Below, in pieces: positions 22,853 through 31,595 of a stretch of 35,134 bases of DNA. Below the pieces are notes generated by a model. The model searched no databases and was not told the origin of the DNA. It saw nothing but the letters and a program-made list of their open reading frames with translations. Every line of letters starts with the position of its first letter. Position 1 is the first letter of the stretch. Origin of the DNA: an uncultured Oscillospiraceae bacterium (GTDB lineage: Bacteria; Bacillota; Clostridia; Oscillospirales; Oscillospiraceae); the NCBI GenBank assembly GCA_947626905.1, contig CANQUE010000020.1:1-35134 (forward strand). Direction: 5' to 3'. Both the position numbers and the translations under genes were made by a program.

Positions 22853-23770
22853 TCAGCCGCGCCGGGCCTGGAAGCAGTGCCACTCGTCCATCCGGTCATG
22901 GGCCGTGACGGCGAGGCCCGCCCTCTCCAGGGCCGCCCGGACCTCCTCCTCCCGGCCGTCGATGACGCCGGAGCAGACGAAAAGCCCGTCCTGCCCCAGA
23001 AAGCCGGGAACGTGGGGCGCCAGGGGAATGATCACATCCGCCACGATGTTGGCCAGGACCAGGCCGTATCCGCCCCCCAGCTTTGCCCGCAGGGACGCGG
23101 AACCGATCACGTCGCCCACATAGACGCTGAAGGCCTTCTCCATCCCGTTCAGGGCGGCATTCGCCTCCACGACGGCGGGGGCCTTTTCGTCCACATCGGC
23201 GGCCGCCACGGGCCCCGCCCCCAGCACCGCCGCGGCGATGCCTAGGATCCCGCTGCCGCAGCCCAGGTCCAGCACCCGGACCCCGGGCCGGGCGGCCTTT
23301 TCCAGCGCCGCCAGACACATCCGGGTGGTGGGGTGGTCCCCGGTGCCAAAGAGCAGCCCCGGGTCCAGCAGTATGGGGGTCCGGTCCCCCTCATAGTCCC
23401 GCCACTTGGGGACGATCACCAGCTTCTCTCCCGCTTCCACGGGCTGATAATAATCCCGCCAGTTGTTCTCCCAGTCCCCGTCCGCCACAGAGCGGCACGC
23501 CGGCTTCAGGCCCTTCTCATAGAGCCCGGCGATCACCGCCCGGCTCTCGTCGCCCTCCGCCAGCCACAGCTTCACCCGGCTGACGCCGGTCATGGACTTC
23601 TCCAGGCCCTCGTCCACGAAATCCCAGTACTGGGTGTTCTGCTCCAAAAAGTCCCGGAAGTCCCTCTCGTCCTCGATGACGAACCCCTCCAGGCCCATGC
23701 CGGTGAGCAGGTCGCACACCCCTTCCGGGTCGCCGCCGGCGGGGATGGTGACCTCGATCCAATTTGCCAT
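22853..23770 (-). CDS. prmA: Ribosomal protein L11 methyltransferase
   Basis: The product has 305 residues. It trimethylates ribosomal protein L11 using S-adenosylmethionine. The N-terminal L11-binding domain begins NWIEVTI; the catalytic domain has LFGTGDHPTTRMCL, SAM motif VLDLGCGSGILGIAA, and the NIVADV segment equivalent to the family's N-I-x-A. AGGCGG lies about 7 nt before ATG 23770; the longer upstream frame overlaps the phosphoketolase gene. It starts 20 nt after the phosphoketolase stop, so the two are probably co-transcribed. Confidence 0.95.
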   Translation of the reverse strand: MANWIEVTIPAGGDPEGVCDLLTGMGLEGFVIEDERDFRDFLEQNTQYWDFVDEGLEKSMTGVSRVKLWLAEGDESRAVIAGLYEKGLKPACRSVADGDWENNWRDYYQPVEAGEKLVIVPKWRDYEGDRTPILLDPGLLFGTGDHPTTRMCLAALEKAARPGVRVLDLGCGSGILGIAAAVLGAGPVAAADVDEKAPAVVEANAALNGMEKAFSVYVGDVIGSASLRAKLGGGYGLVLANIVADVIIPLAPHVPGFLGQDGLFVCSGVIDGREEEVRAALERAGLAVTAHDRMDEWHCFQARRG

Positions 23771-23790
23771 TCTATATCCGCCTCGCGATG

Positions 23791-26184
23791 TCAGTCTTTC
23801 GATGCGCCAGCCGGGGTCCACTTCCAGTTGGCGATCTCCGGCATATCCACGCCGTACTGGTTGATATACTGCCGGTGCTCCACCAGCTTGTCCTTCATCT
23901 TCTGGGCCAGCGCCGCGCTGCGGTTGCCCAGGCACTCCAGATTCTGCAGCGCCGCCAGCACCAGATGGAACCGGTCGATGTTGTTCAGCACCCGCATATC
24001 GAAGGGCGTGGTGATGGTCCCCTCCTCGATATAGCCCCGCACATGCAGATTCTTGTTCTTCCGGCGGTAGGTGAACTCGTGGATCAGGCTGGGATAGCCG
24101 TGGAAGGCGAAGATGATGGGCTTGTCCCGGGTGAAGAGCATGTCATAATCCCGGTCGGACAGGCCGTGGGGATGCTGGGTGTCCGCCTGCAGGCGCATCA
24201 GATCCACCACGTTGATGACCCGGATCTTCAGCTCCGGGAAGGCGTCCCGGAGGATGGTCACCGCCGCCAGGGTCTCCAGCGTAGGGGTGTCGCCGCAGCA
24301 GGCCATGATGATGTCCGGCTCGGCCCAGGCGTCGGTGGAGGCCCACTGCCAGATGCCGATGCCCTCGGTGCAGTGCTTGACGGCCTCCTCCATGGTCAGC
24401 CACTGGGGGCGGGGATGCTTGGAGGCCACGATCACGTTCACATAGTCCCGGCTGCGGATGCAGTGGTCGAACACGCTCAAAAGGCAGTTGGCGTCGGGGG
24501 GCAGGTACAGCCGCACCACATCCGCCTTCTTGTTGGCCACATGGTCCAAAAAGCCCGGGTCCTGATGGGTGAAGCCGTTGTGGTCCTGCTGCCAGACGTT
24601 GGACGCCAGCACATAGTTGAGAGAGGCGATCTTCTGCCGCCAGGGCAGCTGGGCGCAGACCTTCAACCACTTGGCGTGCTGGGAGACCATGCTGTCCACG
24701 ATGCGGATAAAGGCCTCATAGGAGTTGAAAAAGCCGTGACGGCCGGTGAGCAGGTAGCCCTCCAGCATGCCCTCGCACACGTGCTCGCTGAGGAAGGAGT
24801 CCATGACCTGGCCGTCCTGGGACAAAAACTCGTCCCCCGGCTCCACATCCCCGTTCCAGTCCCGGCCCGTGACCTCGAACACGGCTCCCAGCCGGTTGGA
24901 CTGGGTCTCATCCGGTCCGAAGACCCGGAAGTTGCGGTTCTCCTCGTTGAGGGCGTAGATGTCCCGGACGAACTCCCCCAGCTTGCGCATATCCTCCGCC
25001 TCCACCGCGCCGGGAGCGGGGATGTCCACGGCGTAGGAGCGGAAATCCGGCATCCGCAGGTCCTTCAGCAGCAGGCCGCCGTTGGCGTGGGGGTTGGCCC
25101 CCATCCGGGCGCTGCCCTTGGGGGGCAGGTCCAGCAGCGCCTGGACTGGCGTGCCGTTCTGGTCGAACAGCTCCTCCGGATGGTAGCTCTTCAGCCAGTC
25201 CTCGATCATGCGCCGGTGCTCCTCGGAGTCCGCGCTGATCGGCACCTGATGGGCCCGGAAGGAGCCCTCCACCGGGCTGCCGTCCACCATCTTCGGGCCC
25301 GTCCAGCCCTTGGGCGTGCGCAGCACGATCATGGGCCACACGGCCCGGCTGCCGTCGTTCTTCTCCCGGGCGGTCCGCTGGATGGTCAGGATGCTCTCCA
25401 CCGCCCGGTCCAGGGCCTGGGCCATCGCCGGGTGCATCTTCACCGGATCGCTGCCCTCCACGAAGATGGGCTCCCAGCCGCAGCCCTCGAAGAACTTTTG
25501 CAGCTCCTCGTGGGAGATGCGGGCCAGCACGGTGGGATTGGCGATCTTATAGCCGTTCAGGTGCAGGATGGGCAGCACCGCCCCATCGGTGCGGGGATCG
25601 GTGAATTTGTTCAGATGCCAGCAGGTGGCCAGCGGGCCGGTCTCCGCCTCCCCGTCGCCCACCACGCAGGCGGCGATGAGCCCCGGGTTGTCGGCCACCG
25701 CGCCGAAGGCGTGGGCCAGGGAGTAGCCCAGCTCGCCTCCCTCATGGATGGAGCCGGGGGTCTCGGGGGCCACATGGGAGGGGATGCCGCCGGGGAAGGA
25801 GAATTGGCGGAACAGCTTTGCCATGCCCGCCTCGTCCCGGGTGATGTTGGGATAGACCTCCGTATAGCTGCCGTCCAACCAATCCTGGGCGACCATGCCG
25901 TTGCCCCCGTGGCCGGGGCCGGACAGATAGATCATGTCCAGGTCATAGGCCCGTATGACCCGGTTCAGGTGGGTGTAAATGAAGTTCTGCCCGGGCACGG
26001 TGCCCCAGTGGCCCACGATCTTCCGCTTGAAGCTGGCCTCGGTGAGGGGCTTGCGCAGCAGCGGGTCGTCCAGCAGGTAAAGCTGCCCGGCGGCCAGGTA
26101 GTTGCTGGCCCGCCAGTACATGTCCATGGTGTGCAGCAGCTCCGGCGTGGGAGCGAATTCCTTATGGTAAGTCATAGCGCGCAT
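23791..26184 (-). CDS. xfp: Xylulose-5-phosphate/fructose-6-phosphate phosphoketolase
   Basis: The product has 797 residues, normal for the family. The ThDP enzyme cleaves xylulose-5-P (and often fructose-6-P) with phosphate to acetyl-P plus glyceraldehyde-3-P or erythrose-4-P, giving a short route to acetate and ATP. Seen: [40 protein letters not shown], the ThDP-binding [11 protein letters not shown] and GWTGPK, and a C-terminal half with [18 protein letters not shown] 26184 is used; AAGGGAG also permits ATG 26175 (MTYHKEF). It lies 43 nt after the lipoprotein gene. Whether it prefers the C5 or C6 substrate cannot be told. Confidence 0.96.
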   Translation of the reverse strand: MRAMTYHKEFAPTPELLHTMDMYWRASNYLAAGQLYLLDDPLLRKPLTEASFKRKIVGHWGTVPGQNFIYTHLNRVIRAYDLDMIYLSGPGHGGNGMVAQDWLDGSYTEVYPNITRDEAGMAKLFRQFSFPGGIPSHVAPETPGSIHEGGELGYSLAHAFGAVADNPGLIAACVVGDGEAETGPLATCWHLNKFTDPRTDGAVLPILHLNGYKIANPTVLARISHEELQKFFEGCGWEPIFVEGSDPVKMHPAMAQALDRAVESILTIQRTAREKNDGSRAVWPMIVLRTPKGWTGPKMVDGSPVEGSFRAHQVPISADSEEHRRMIEDWLKSYHPEELFDQNGTPVQALLDLPPKGSARMGANPHANGGLLLKDLRMPDFRSYAVDIPAPGAVEAEDMRKLGEFVRDIYALNEENRNFRVFGPDETQSNRLGAVFEVTGRDWNGDVEPGDEFLSQDGQVMDSFLSEHVCEGMLEGYLLTGRHGFFNSYEAFIRIVDSMVSQHAKWLKVCAQLPWRQKIASLNYVLASNVWQQDHNGFTHQDPGFLDHVANKKADVVRLYLPPDANCLLSVFDHCIRSRDYVNVIVASKHPRPQWLTMEEAVKHCTEGIGIWQWASTDAWAEPDIIMACCGDTPTLETLAAVTILRDAFPELKIRVINVVDLMRLQADTQHPHGLSDRDYDMLFTRDKPIIFAFHGYPSLIHEFTYRRKNKNLHVRGYIEEGTITTPFDMRVLNNIDRFHLVLAALQNLECLGNRSAALAQKMKDKLVEHRQYINQYGVDMPEIANWKWTPAGASKD

Positions 26185-26227
26185 CTCTCCCTTTCTCTCC
26201 TATTATTATGGCCCCGATCCCGGGAAA

Positions 26228-26830
26228 CTATTTGGCGTACAGCGCCGCCGCCGCGGCCTCCCACTGGGACGGGTCCGAATAGCCCGCCTGCCGGGCCATG
26301 TCGGTGATGTCCATCCCGTAATACGTCACTTTGTCGAAGGTGAACACGCCGTTGTCCACCGTGCCGTGGAAGGTGAGCGTGTCCCCCATCGTCTTGCCGT
26401 CCACCGTCATCTCCACCCGGGTCTTGTAGGTGCAGGCGCCGTCCTCTCTCACCGTGAGCACGCTGCCGTCCGCCCCCTTATATTTCCCCGGGCGCAGGGG
26501 CTCCGGCTCTGGCTCCGCCGTCGCCTCCGGGGCCGCCGGGGCCTCCGCGGTCTGCGGGGCCTCCGCGCCGGCGGGCGATTGCGGCTGTTCTGCCGGGGCC
26601 GGAGCTTCCGCTTCGGCGGGTAATTGCGGCTGTTCCGCCGGGGCCTGTGTGACCGGCGCGGGCGCCGGGATCGCTGCCCCGCTCTCCTCCAGCACCTGGC
26701 GGGCCTCGGTCCACGCCTGGCCCAGGACCTGCTCCACCTGCTCCATGACCGCTCCGGCCGCGCCGCATCCGGCGCACCCCAGCGCCAGCAGTGCCGCCAG
26801 CGCCAGACACAGGATATTCTTTCTCTTCAT
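26228..26830 (-). CDS. Small lipoprotein with Pro/Ala/Glu/Gln repeat linker
   Basis: The product has 200 residues. Signal peptide MKRKNILCLALAALLALGC contains two possible lipidation cysteines (Cys19, Cys22). A helical segment (about 25-55) and a low-complexity linker with two 15-residue repeats (APAEQPQ-PA-AEAP) lead to a small C-terminal domain (about 110-180) of alternating beta pattern (GKYKGADGSVLTVREDGACTYKT region), similar in style to lipocalin-like or copper-resistance-type beta domains, but not assigned. GGGAGG lies 7 nt before the ATG. It has its own promoter inside the car-xfp gene string. Confidence 0.75.
   Translation of the reverse strand: MKRKNILCLALAALLALGCAGCGAAGAVMEQVEQVLGQAWTEARQVLEESGAAIPAPAPVTQAPAEQPQLPAEAEAPAPAEQPQSPAGAEAPQTAEAPAAPEATAEPEPEPLRPGKYKGADGSVLTVREDGACTYKTRVEMTVDGKTMGDTLTFHGTVDNGVFTFDKVTYYGMDITDMARQAGYSDPSQWEAAAAALYAK
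26556..26645 (-). repeat. Two tandem 45-nt coding repeats in the lipoprotein gene
   Basis: Units at 26556-26600 and 26601-26645 share GCGGG..ATTGCGGCTGTTC.GCCGGGGCC and encode the 15-residue Pro/Ala/Gln/Glu linker repeat. The first carries CG and T, the second TA and C at the variable places. Confidence 0.75.
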
Positions 26831-26862
26831 GGCGTTTCCTCCCGCAAGATCATTCTGCCCAC

Positions 26863-26890
26863 AGTATAGCAGATTTTTCCCTGTATGCAA
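26863..26890 (-). promoter_or_regulatory. Promoter of the lipoprotein (and possibly xfp-prmA)
   Basis: On the minus strand, TTGCAT (26885-26890) and TATACT (26863-26868) are separated by 16 nt, in the 70-nt gap after carB. Confidence 0.75.
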
Positions 26891-26900
26891 GGAAAACCGC

Positions 26901-29900
26901 TCACGCGTCGATGGTGGAGATGCCCAGCGTGGTCTCCTCCAGCACGTCCAGCAGCACCCGCACCGTGTCCAGGCTGGTAAAGGCGGTGATCCCGTTCTCC
27001 ACGGCGCACTCCCGGATCTCGTGGCCGTCTGACAGCGACCCGGCGCTGCGCACGTCCCGGGTGTTGATGACGTACGCCACATAGCCGCCCCGGATGGCGG
27101 CGGGGATCTCATCGCTCCCGTGGCGCAGCTTTTCCACCACATGGGTGCGGATCCCCGCGGCCTTCAGGGCCCGGGCGGTGCCCTCGGTGGCCAGGATGTT
27201 GAAGCCCAGGTCGTAGAACCGGCGGATCAGAGGGATGGCCTCGGCCTTGTCCTCGTCGGCGATGGTGGCCAGCACGCCGCCGTAATGGCTCATGCTCATG
27301 CCGGAGGCCTGCAGGGCCTTGTACAGGGCCCTGGTCAGCGTGTTGTCGTAGCCGATGGCCTCGCCGGTGGATTTCATCTCCGGGGAGAGATAGGCGTCCA
27401 GGCCCCGGAGCTTGGCGAAGGAGAAGGCCGGCGCCTTCACATACCAGCGCTTTTTCTCCGGCGGGCTGAGCTTGAAAAAGCCCTGCTCCTTCAGGCTCAG
27501 GCCCAGGATCACCCGGGTGGCGATGTCAGCCAGGGACCAGCCGGTGGCCTTGGACAAAAACGGCACCGTCCGGCTGGACCGGGGATTCACCTCGATGATG
27601 TATACCTTCTCCTCCCGGTCCACGATGAACTGGATGTTGTAGAGGCCCACGATCCCGATGCCCAGGCCCAGCCGCCTGGTATAGTCCAGGATGGTGTCTT
27701 TCACCGTTTGGGACACGCTGAAGGTGGGATACACGCTGATGGAGTCGCCGGAGTGGATGCCGGTGCGCTCCACCAGCTCCATGATGCCCGGTACGAATAC
27801 GTCCCGTCCGTCGCAGATGGCGTCCACCTCCAGCTCCTTGCCGGTGATGTACTTGTCCACCAGCACCGGCTTGTCCGCGTCGATCTCCACGGCGGTCTTG
27901 AGGTAGTGGCGCAGCTGCGCCTCGTCCGCCACGATCTGCATGGCCCGGCCTCCCAGCACGAAGCTGGGACGCACCAGCACCGGATAGCCGATCCGCTCCG
28001 CCGCGGCCACCCCCGCCTCGATATCCGTCACCGCCTGTCCCGGGGGCTGGGGGATCCCCAGCGCTTCCAGCACCTTTTCAAAGCTGTCCCGGTTCTCCGC
28101 TCGCTCGATGGCGGCGCAGTCCGTGCCGATGATATTCACGCCCCGCTCCGCCAGGGGCTGGGCCAGATTGACCGCCGTCTGGCCTCCCAGGGAGGCGACG
28201 ACCCCCTCCGGCTTTTCCCGCAGGAGGATGTTCATCACGTCCTCCGGCGTCAGCGGCTCAAAATACAGCTTGTCGGCGGTGGTGTAGTCGGTGGACACAG
28301 TTTCCGGGTTGTTGTTGATGATGATGGCCTCATAGCCGGCGCTCTTGATGGTCTGGACCGCGTGGACGGTGGAGTAGTCGAATTCCACTCCCTGGCCGAT
28401 GCGGATGGGTCCCGCTCCCAGCACCACGATCTTTTTTCTGTCCGAGATCACCGACTCGTTCTCCTGCTCATAGGTGGAGTAAAAATAGGGCACATAGCTG
28501 GCAAACTCGCTGGCGCAGGTATCGATCATCTTGTACGCCGGGAGCATTCCCCGCTCCAGGCGCAGTTCATAGATCTGCCGCTCCGCCGCGCCCCACAGCC
28601 GGGCCACGGCCGCGTCGCAAAAGCCCATCCGCTTGGCCTCATACAGCGCCTGCGGATCGAAGGGCGCGGCGGCCAGCGCCCGCTCCATATCCACGATGTT
28701 TCCGATCACGTCCACAAACAGCTTATCGATCCCCGTGGCGGCGCAGACCCGCGCCCGGTCCGTCCCCAGCCGCAGCAGCTGGGCCACGGCGAACAGCCGG
28801 TCGTCCCGGCCCTGCCCCACATAATCCAGCAGCCTGTCCTCGTCCCAGCCGTCGAATTTCTTCATCCACAGGTGGTCCGTGCCGATCTCCAGCGACCGCA
28901 CCGCTTTCAACAGGCTCTCCTCCATGGTCCGGCCCACGCTCATCACCTCGCCGGTGGCCTTCATCTGGGTGGAAAGGGTGTTGGCCGCGTCGGCGAACTT
29001 GTCGAAGGGGAACCGGGGCATTTTGGTCACCACATAATCCAGCGCCGGCTCAAAGCAGGCGCAGGTATTGGCCAGGGGGATCTCGTCCAGGGTCATGCCC
29101 ACGGCAATCTTGGCGGACACCCGGGCGATGGGATAGCCGCTGGCCTTGCTGGCCAGGGCCGAGGAGCGGCTGACCCGGGGGTTCACCTCGATGACATAGT
29201 ACTGGAAGGACTTCGGGTCCAGGGCGAACTGCACGTTGCATCCGCCCTCGATCTTCAGCGCCCGGATGATCCGCAGGGCGCTGTCCCGGAGCATGTGGTA
29301 TTCCTTGTTGGTCAGGGTCTGGGAGGGGCACACCACCACCGAGTCGCCGGTGTGCACCCCCACCGGGTCCACGTTCTCCATGTTGCACACGGCGATGGCG
29401 GTATCGGCCCCGTCCCGCATGACCTCATATTCGATCTCCCTGTAGCCCTTCACGCTCTTCTCCACCAGCACCTGGGTGACCGGGGACAGCTTCAGCCCGT
29501 TTTTGATCAGCTCCCGGCACTGGGCCTCGTTGTCGGCAAAGCCGCCGCCGGTGCCGCCCAGCGTGAAGGCCGGCCGCAGCACCACCGGATAGCCGATCCG
29601 CTCCGCGATGGCCAGGCCCTCCTCCTCGGTGGAGGCCACGTCCGAGGGCAGCACCGGCTCGCCCAGCCGCTGGCACAGCTGCTTGAAAAGCTCCCGGTCC
29701 TCCGCCTGCTCGATGCTCTGGCTGGGGGTGCCCAGCAGCTCCGTCCGGCACTCTCTGAGCACCCCCTTCTTCTCCAGCTGCATGGCCAGGTTCAGCCCCG
29801 TCTGGCCGCCGATGCCGGGCACGATGGCGTCCGGCCGCTCGTACCGGACGATCTTCGCCACATACTCCAGCGTCAGCGGCTCCATATACACCTTGTCCGC

Positions 29901-30080
29901 CACGGAGGTATCGGTCATGATGGTGGCCGGGTTGGAGTTGCACAAAATGACCTCGTATCCCTCCTCCTTCAGGGCCAGGCAGGCCTGGGTGCCGGCATAG
30001 TCGAACTCCGCCGCCTGGCCGATGACGATGGGGCCGGAGCCGATGACCATGATCTTTTTCAGGTCCGTTCTCTTAGGCAT
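26901..30080 (-). CDS. carB: Carbamoyl-phosphate synthase large subunit
   Basis: The product has 1059 residues, the normal length. It makes carbamoyl phosphate from bicarbonate, ammonia delivered by CarA, and two ATP, for pyrimidine and arginine synthesis. Two homologous ATP-grasp halves are visible: [24 protein letters not shown] at the N-terminus and [21 protein letters not shown] at the start of the second half, with FALDPKS and [15 protein letters not shown] in the first and [18 protein letters not shown] in the second. The C-terminal MGS-like allosteric domain contains [11 protein letters not shown]. It overlaps the carA stop by 8 nt. No terminator follows before the lipoprotein promoter. 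Confidence 0.97.
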   Translation of the reverse strand: MPKRTDLKKIMVIGSGPIVIGQAAEFDYAGTQACLALKEEGYEVILCNSNPATIMTDTSVADKVYMEPLTLEYVAKIVRYERPDAIVPGIGGQTGLNLAMQLEKKGVLRECRTELLGTPSQSIEQAEDRELFKQLCQRLGEPVLPSDVASTEEEGLAIAERIGYPVVLRPAFTLGGTGGGFADNEAQCRELIKNGLKLSPVTQVLVEKSVKGYREIEYEVMRDGADTAIAVCNMENVDPVGVHTGDSVVVCPSQTLTNKEYHMLRDSALRIIRALKIEGGCNVQFALDPKSFQYYVIEVNPRVSRSSALASKASGYPIARVSAKIAVGMTLDEIPLANTCACFEPALDYVVTKMPRFPFDKFADAANTLSTQMKATGEVMSVGRTMEESLLKAVRSLEIGTDHLWMKKFDGWDEDRLLDYVGQGRDDRLFAVAQLLRLGTDRARVCAATGIDKLFVDVIGNIVDMERALAAAPFDPQALYEAKRMGFCDAAVARLWGAAERQIYELRLERGMLPAYKMIDTCASEFASYVPYFYSTYEQENESVISDRKKIVVLGAGPIRIGQGVEFDYSTVHAVQTIKSAGYEAIIINNNPETVSTDYTTADKLYFEPLTPEDVMNILLREKPEGVVASLGGQTAVNLAQPLAERGVNIIGTDCAAIERAENRDSFEKVLEALGIPQPPGQAVTDIEAGVAAAERIGYPVLVRPSFVLGGRAMQIVADEAQLRHYLKTAVEIDADKPVLVDKYITGKELEVDAICDGRDVFVPGIMELVERTGIHSGDSISVYPTFSVSQTVKDTILDYTRRLGLGIGIVGLYNIQFIVDREEKVYIIEVNPRSSRTVPFLSKATGWSLADIATRVILGLSLKEQGFFKLSPPEKKRWYVKAPAFSFAKLRGLDAYLSPEMKSTGEAIGYDNTLTRALYKALQASGMSMSHYGGVLATIADEDKAEAIPLIRRFYDLGFNILATEGTARALKAAGIRTHVVEKLRHGSDEIPAAIRGGYVAYVINTRDVRSAGSLSDGHEIRECAVENGITAFTSLDTVRVLLDVLEETTLGISTIDA

Positions 30081-31170
30081 GGCGCTTGTCCTCCTCCATC
30101 ATGGCGATAAAGCGGTCGAAAAGATGGCCGCTGTCCTGGGGGCCGGGGGCGCTCTCCGGGTGGTACTGGACGCTGAACACCCGGTCGGCGGCGCACCTCA
30201 CGCCCTCCACCGTCCCGTCCAGCAGGTTCACGTGGGTCAGCTCCAGCCCGGTGCCCTCCAGGCTCCCGGCGTCCACGGCGTAGGAGTGGTTCTGACTGGT
30301 GATCTCGATCCGGCCGGTCCGCAGATCCCGGACCGGGTGATTGCCGCCCCGGTGGCCGAATTTCAGCTTATAGGTCCGGGCCCCGTAGGCCAGACAGATG
30401 AGCTGATGGCCCAGGCAGATGCCGAAGATGGGCAGCCTGCCCCGCAGCGCCCGCACCAGTTCGACGACCTGGGGCACGTCCTCCGGGTCCCCGGGGCCGT
30501 TGGAGAGGAACACCCCGTCGGGCCGCAGCGCCGCCACCTGGTCCGCCGTGGCGTCATAGGGCAGCACCGTCACCCGGCAGCCCCGGGCGTTCAGGCTGCG
30601 GAGGATGTTGTGCTTGATGCCGCAGTCGATGGCCGCCACATGGTAGCGGGCCCCCTCCACCGGCCAGTCCCAGGGGGTCTTGCAGCTGACCCGGGCCACC
30701 CCGTCCCGGGGCACGTCGGTGGTCCGCAGGATCTCCATCGCCTTTTCCAGGGGCGTGTCCGCGCCGGTGATGAGCGCCTTGCCGCTGCCGTGCTCCCGGA
30801 TGCTCCGGGTGAGCATCCGGGTGTCGATCCCCGTGATGCCGGGGATGTCATAGCGCTCCATCACCGCCCCCAGGGTCTCGGCGGCCCGGAAATTGGAGGG
30901 CCGGCCGTTGTAATGGCGCACCGCCAGGCCCCCGATGGTGGGCGTTCCCGTTTCATAGTCCTCCGCCGCCATGCCGTAGTTGCCGATGATGGGGTATGTC
31001 ATCACCACCAGCTGGCCGGTATAGGAGGGATCGGACAGGATCTCCTGGTAGCCCGCCATGGAAGTGTTGAACACGATCTCGCATACCCGGTCCGCCGGGG
31101 CCCCAAAGCCCAGCCCCGGATACTGGCTGCCGTCGGCCAGCACGATCTTCCTCGCCGCCTGTTCCGCCAT
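30073..31170 (-). CDS. carA: Carbamoyl-phosphate synthase small (glutaminase) subunit
   Basis: The product has 365 residues. It hydrolyses glutamine and channels ammonia to CarB. The N-terminal domain contains [19 protein letters not shown] and [18 protein letters not shown]; the class I amidotransferase domain has nucleophile Cys252 in GICLGHQ and the His/Glu pair in QYHPES. AAGGAG lies 9 nt before ATG 31170; the longer open frame reads through the leader and was rejected. It is first in the carAB operon behind a 240-nt leader with terminator-like structures. Confidence 0.97.
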   Translation of the reverse strand: MAEQAARKIVLADGSQYPGLGFGAPADRVCEIVFNTSMAGYQEILSDPSYTGQLVVMTYPIIGNYGMAAEDYETGTPTIGGLAVRHYNGRPSNFRAAETLGAVMERYDIPGITGIDTRMLTRSIREHGSGKALITGADTPLEKAMEILRTTDVPRDGVARVSCKTPWDWPVEGARYHVAAIDCGIKHNILRSLNARGCRVTVLPYDATADQVAALRPDGVFLSNGPGDPEDVPQVVELVRALRGRLPIFGICLGHQLICLAYGARTYKLKFGHRGGNHPVRDLRTGRIEITSQNHSYAVDAGSLEGTGLELTHVNLLDGTVEGVRCAADRVFSVQYHPESAPGPQDSGHLFDRFIAMMEEDKRHA

Positions 31171-31192
31171 ACATACACGCTCCTTCCCGCGC

Positions 31193-31241
31193 AAAAAAAG
31201 ATCCGGCCCGCGAAAAGCGCTCACGCGCCCCGCAGAGCCGG
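31193..31241 (-). terminator. carAB leader attenuator 2 (start-codon proximal)
   Basis: CCGGC (31203-31207) pairs with GCCGG (31237-31241), enclosing a GCGC/GCGC inner stem; on the minus strand ATC and then seven U follow (31193-31199). It ends about 23 nt before the carA ATG, so it acts before translation starts. Confidence 0.6.
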
Positions 31242-31279
31242 GAATAAAATACCGCTCCCGCCGTTCCGGCGGCCGGGAG

Positions 31280-31311
31280 AAAAAAACATCCGCCCCGAAA
31301 ATGCCCGGGGC
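31280..31311 (-). terminator. carAB leader attenuator 1
   Basis: GCCCCG (31292-31297) pairs with CGGGGC (31306-31311) around an eight-base loop, followed on the minus strand by GGATG and seven U (31280-31286). Confidence 0.6.
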
Positions 31312-31388
31312 AAAAAAGAAACGGGACCCCCTGTGGACATCCGCGCCGCGACGAATCCATCCAAAGCCGATCCCTTCTCTCCTGTGGC

Positions 31389-31408
31389 AAGGCGCCCACC
31401 GGCGCCTT
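31389..31408 (-). other. Start-site hairpin of the carAB leader
   Basis: AAGGCGCC and GGCGCCTT form a perfect 8-bp stem with a four-base loop, beginning at about the predicted transcription start (31409). On the plus strand it is followed by TTTTTGGG and could end transcripts going the other way. Such 5' hairpins can stabilise mRNA. Confidence 0.5.
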
Positions 31409-31415
31409 TTTGGGT

Positions 31416-31444
31416 ATTCTAGCACTGGCGCCGGCGGCTGTCAA
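31416..31444 (-). promoter_or_regulatory. Consensus promoter of carAB
   Basis: On the minus strand, TTGACA (31439-31444) and TAGAAT (31416-31421) are separated by 17 nt. It gives a leader of about 240 nt. Confidence 0.85.
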
Positions 31445-31455
31445 TGCGCCGGCGG
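31428..31455 (-). repeat. Direct repeats flanking the carAB -35 box
   Basis: GCGCCGGCGG occurs at 31428-31437 and 31446-31455 (18-bp period), one copy on each side of the -35 hexamer. It could be an operator; chance is possible in such GC-rich DNA. Confidence 0.4.
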
Positions 31456-31529
31456 ACCAGTTTTTCCCGCCCGGGAGCGGGCCTTTTTCGGGAAAATACC
31501 GAAACCGGCCTCCGGCCGGGCCGGGCTCC

Positions 31530-31558
31530 TTGCAAAACGCTCTCCGGACGTTTATAAT
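31530..31558 (+). promoter_or_regulatory. Promoter of the hydrogenase gene
   Basis: TTGCAA (31530-31535) and TATAAT (31553-31558) are separated by 17 nt, with the ATG 38 nt further on. Confidence 0.85.
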
Positions 31559-31595
31559 ATGGAAAAAGACCGCCTGACAGAGGAGAGAAAGATCT

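Larger units (their letters stand above)
31171..31595. other. 425-nt divergent intergenic region, carAB leader and hydrogenase promoter
   Basis: No protein gene is supported. Toward carA it holds the promoter (31416-31444), a start-site hairpin and two attenuator-like terminators. A further inverted repeat CTCCCG..CGGGAG lies near 31257-31281. Toward the hydrogenase there is a plus-strand CCCGC/GCGGG stem (31466-31481) with a T-run (31484-31488), nested in a longer TTTTCCCG/CGGGAAAA repeat, then the hydrogenase promoter. Confidence 0.7.

Noticed and set aside
27120-30110. A 996-codon open frame on the plus strand, opposite carB
   Set aside because: It mirrors the carB codon pattern in high-GC DNA, is His/Gln/Gly/Leu rich with no domain, and lacks a ribosome site. 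carB itself is unambiguous.
31171-31409. PyrR-binding loop or T-box in the carAB leader
   Set aside because: No match to the PyrR loop consensus or to T-box specifier and NCCA-binding sequences was found; only the terminators are supported.
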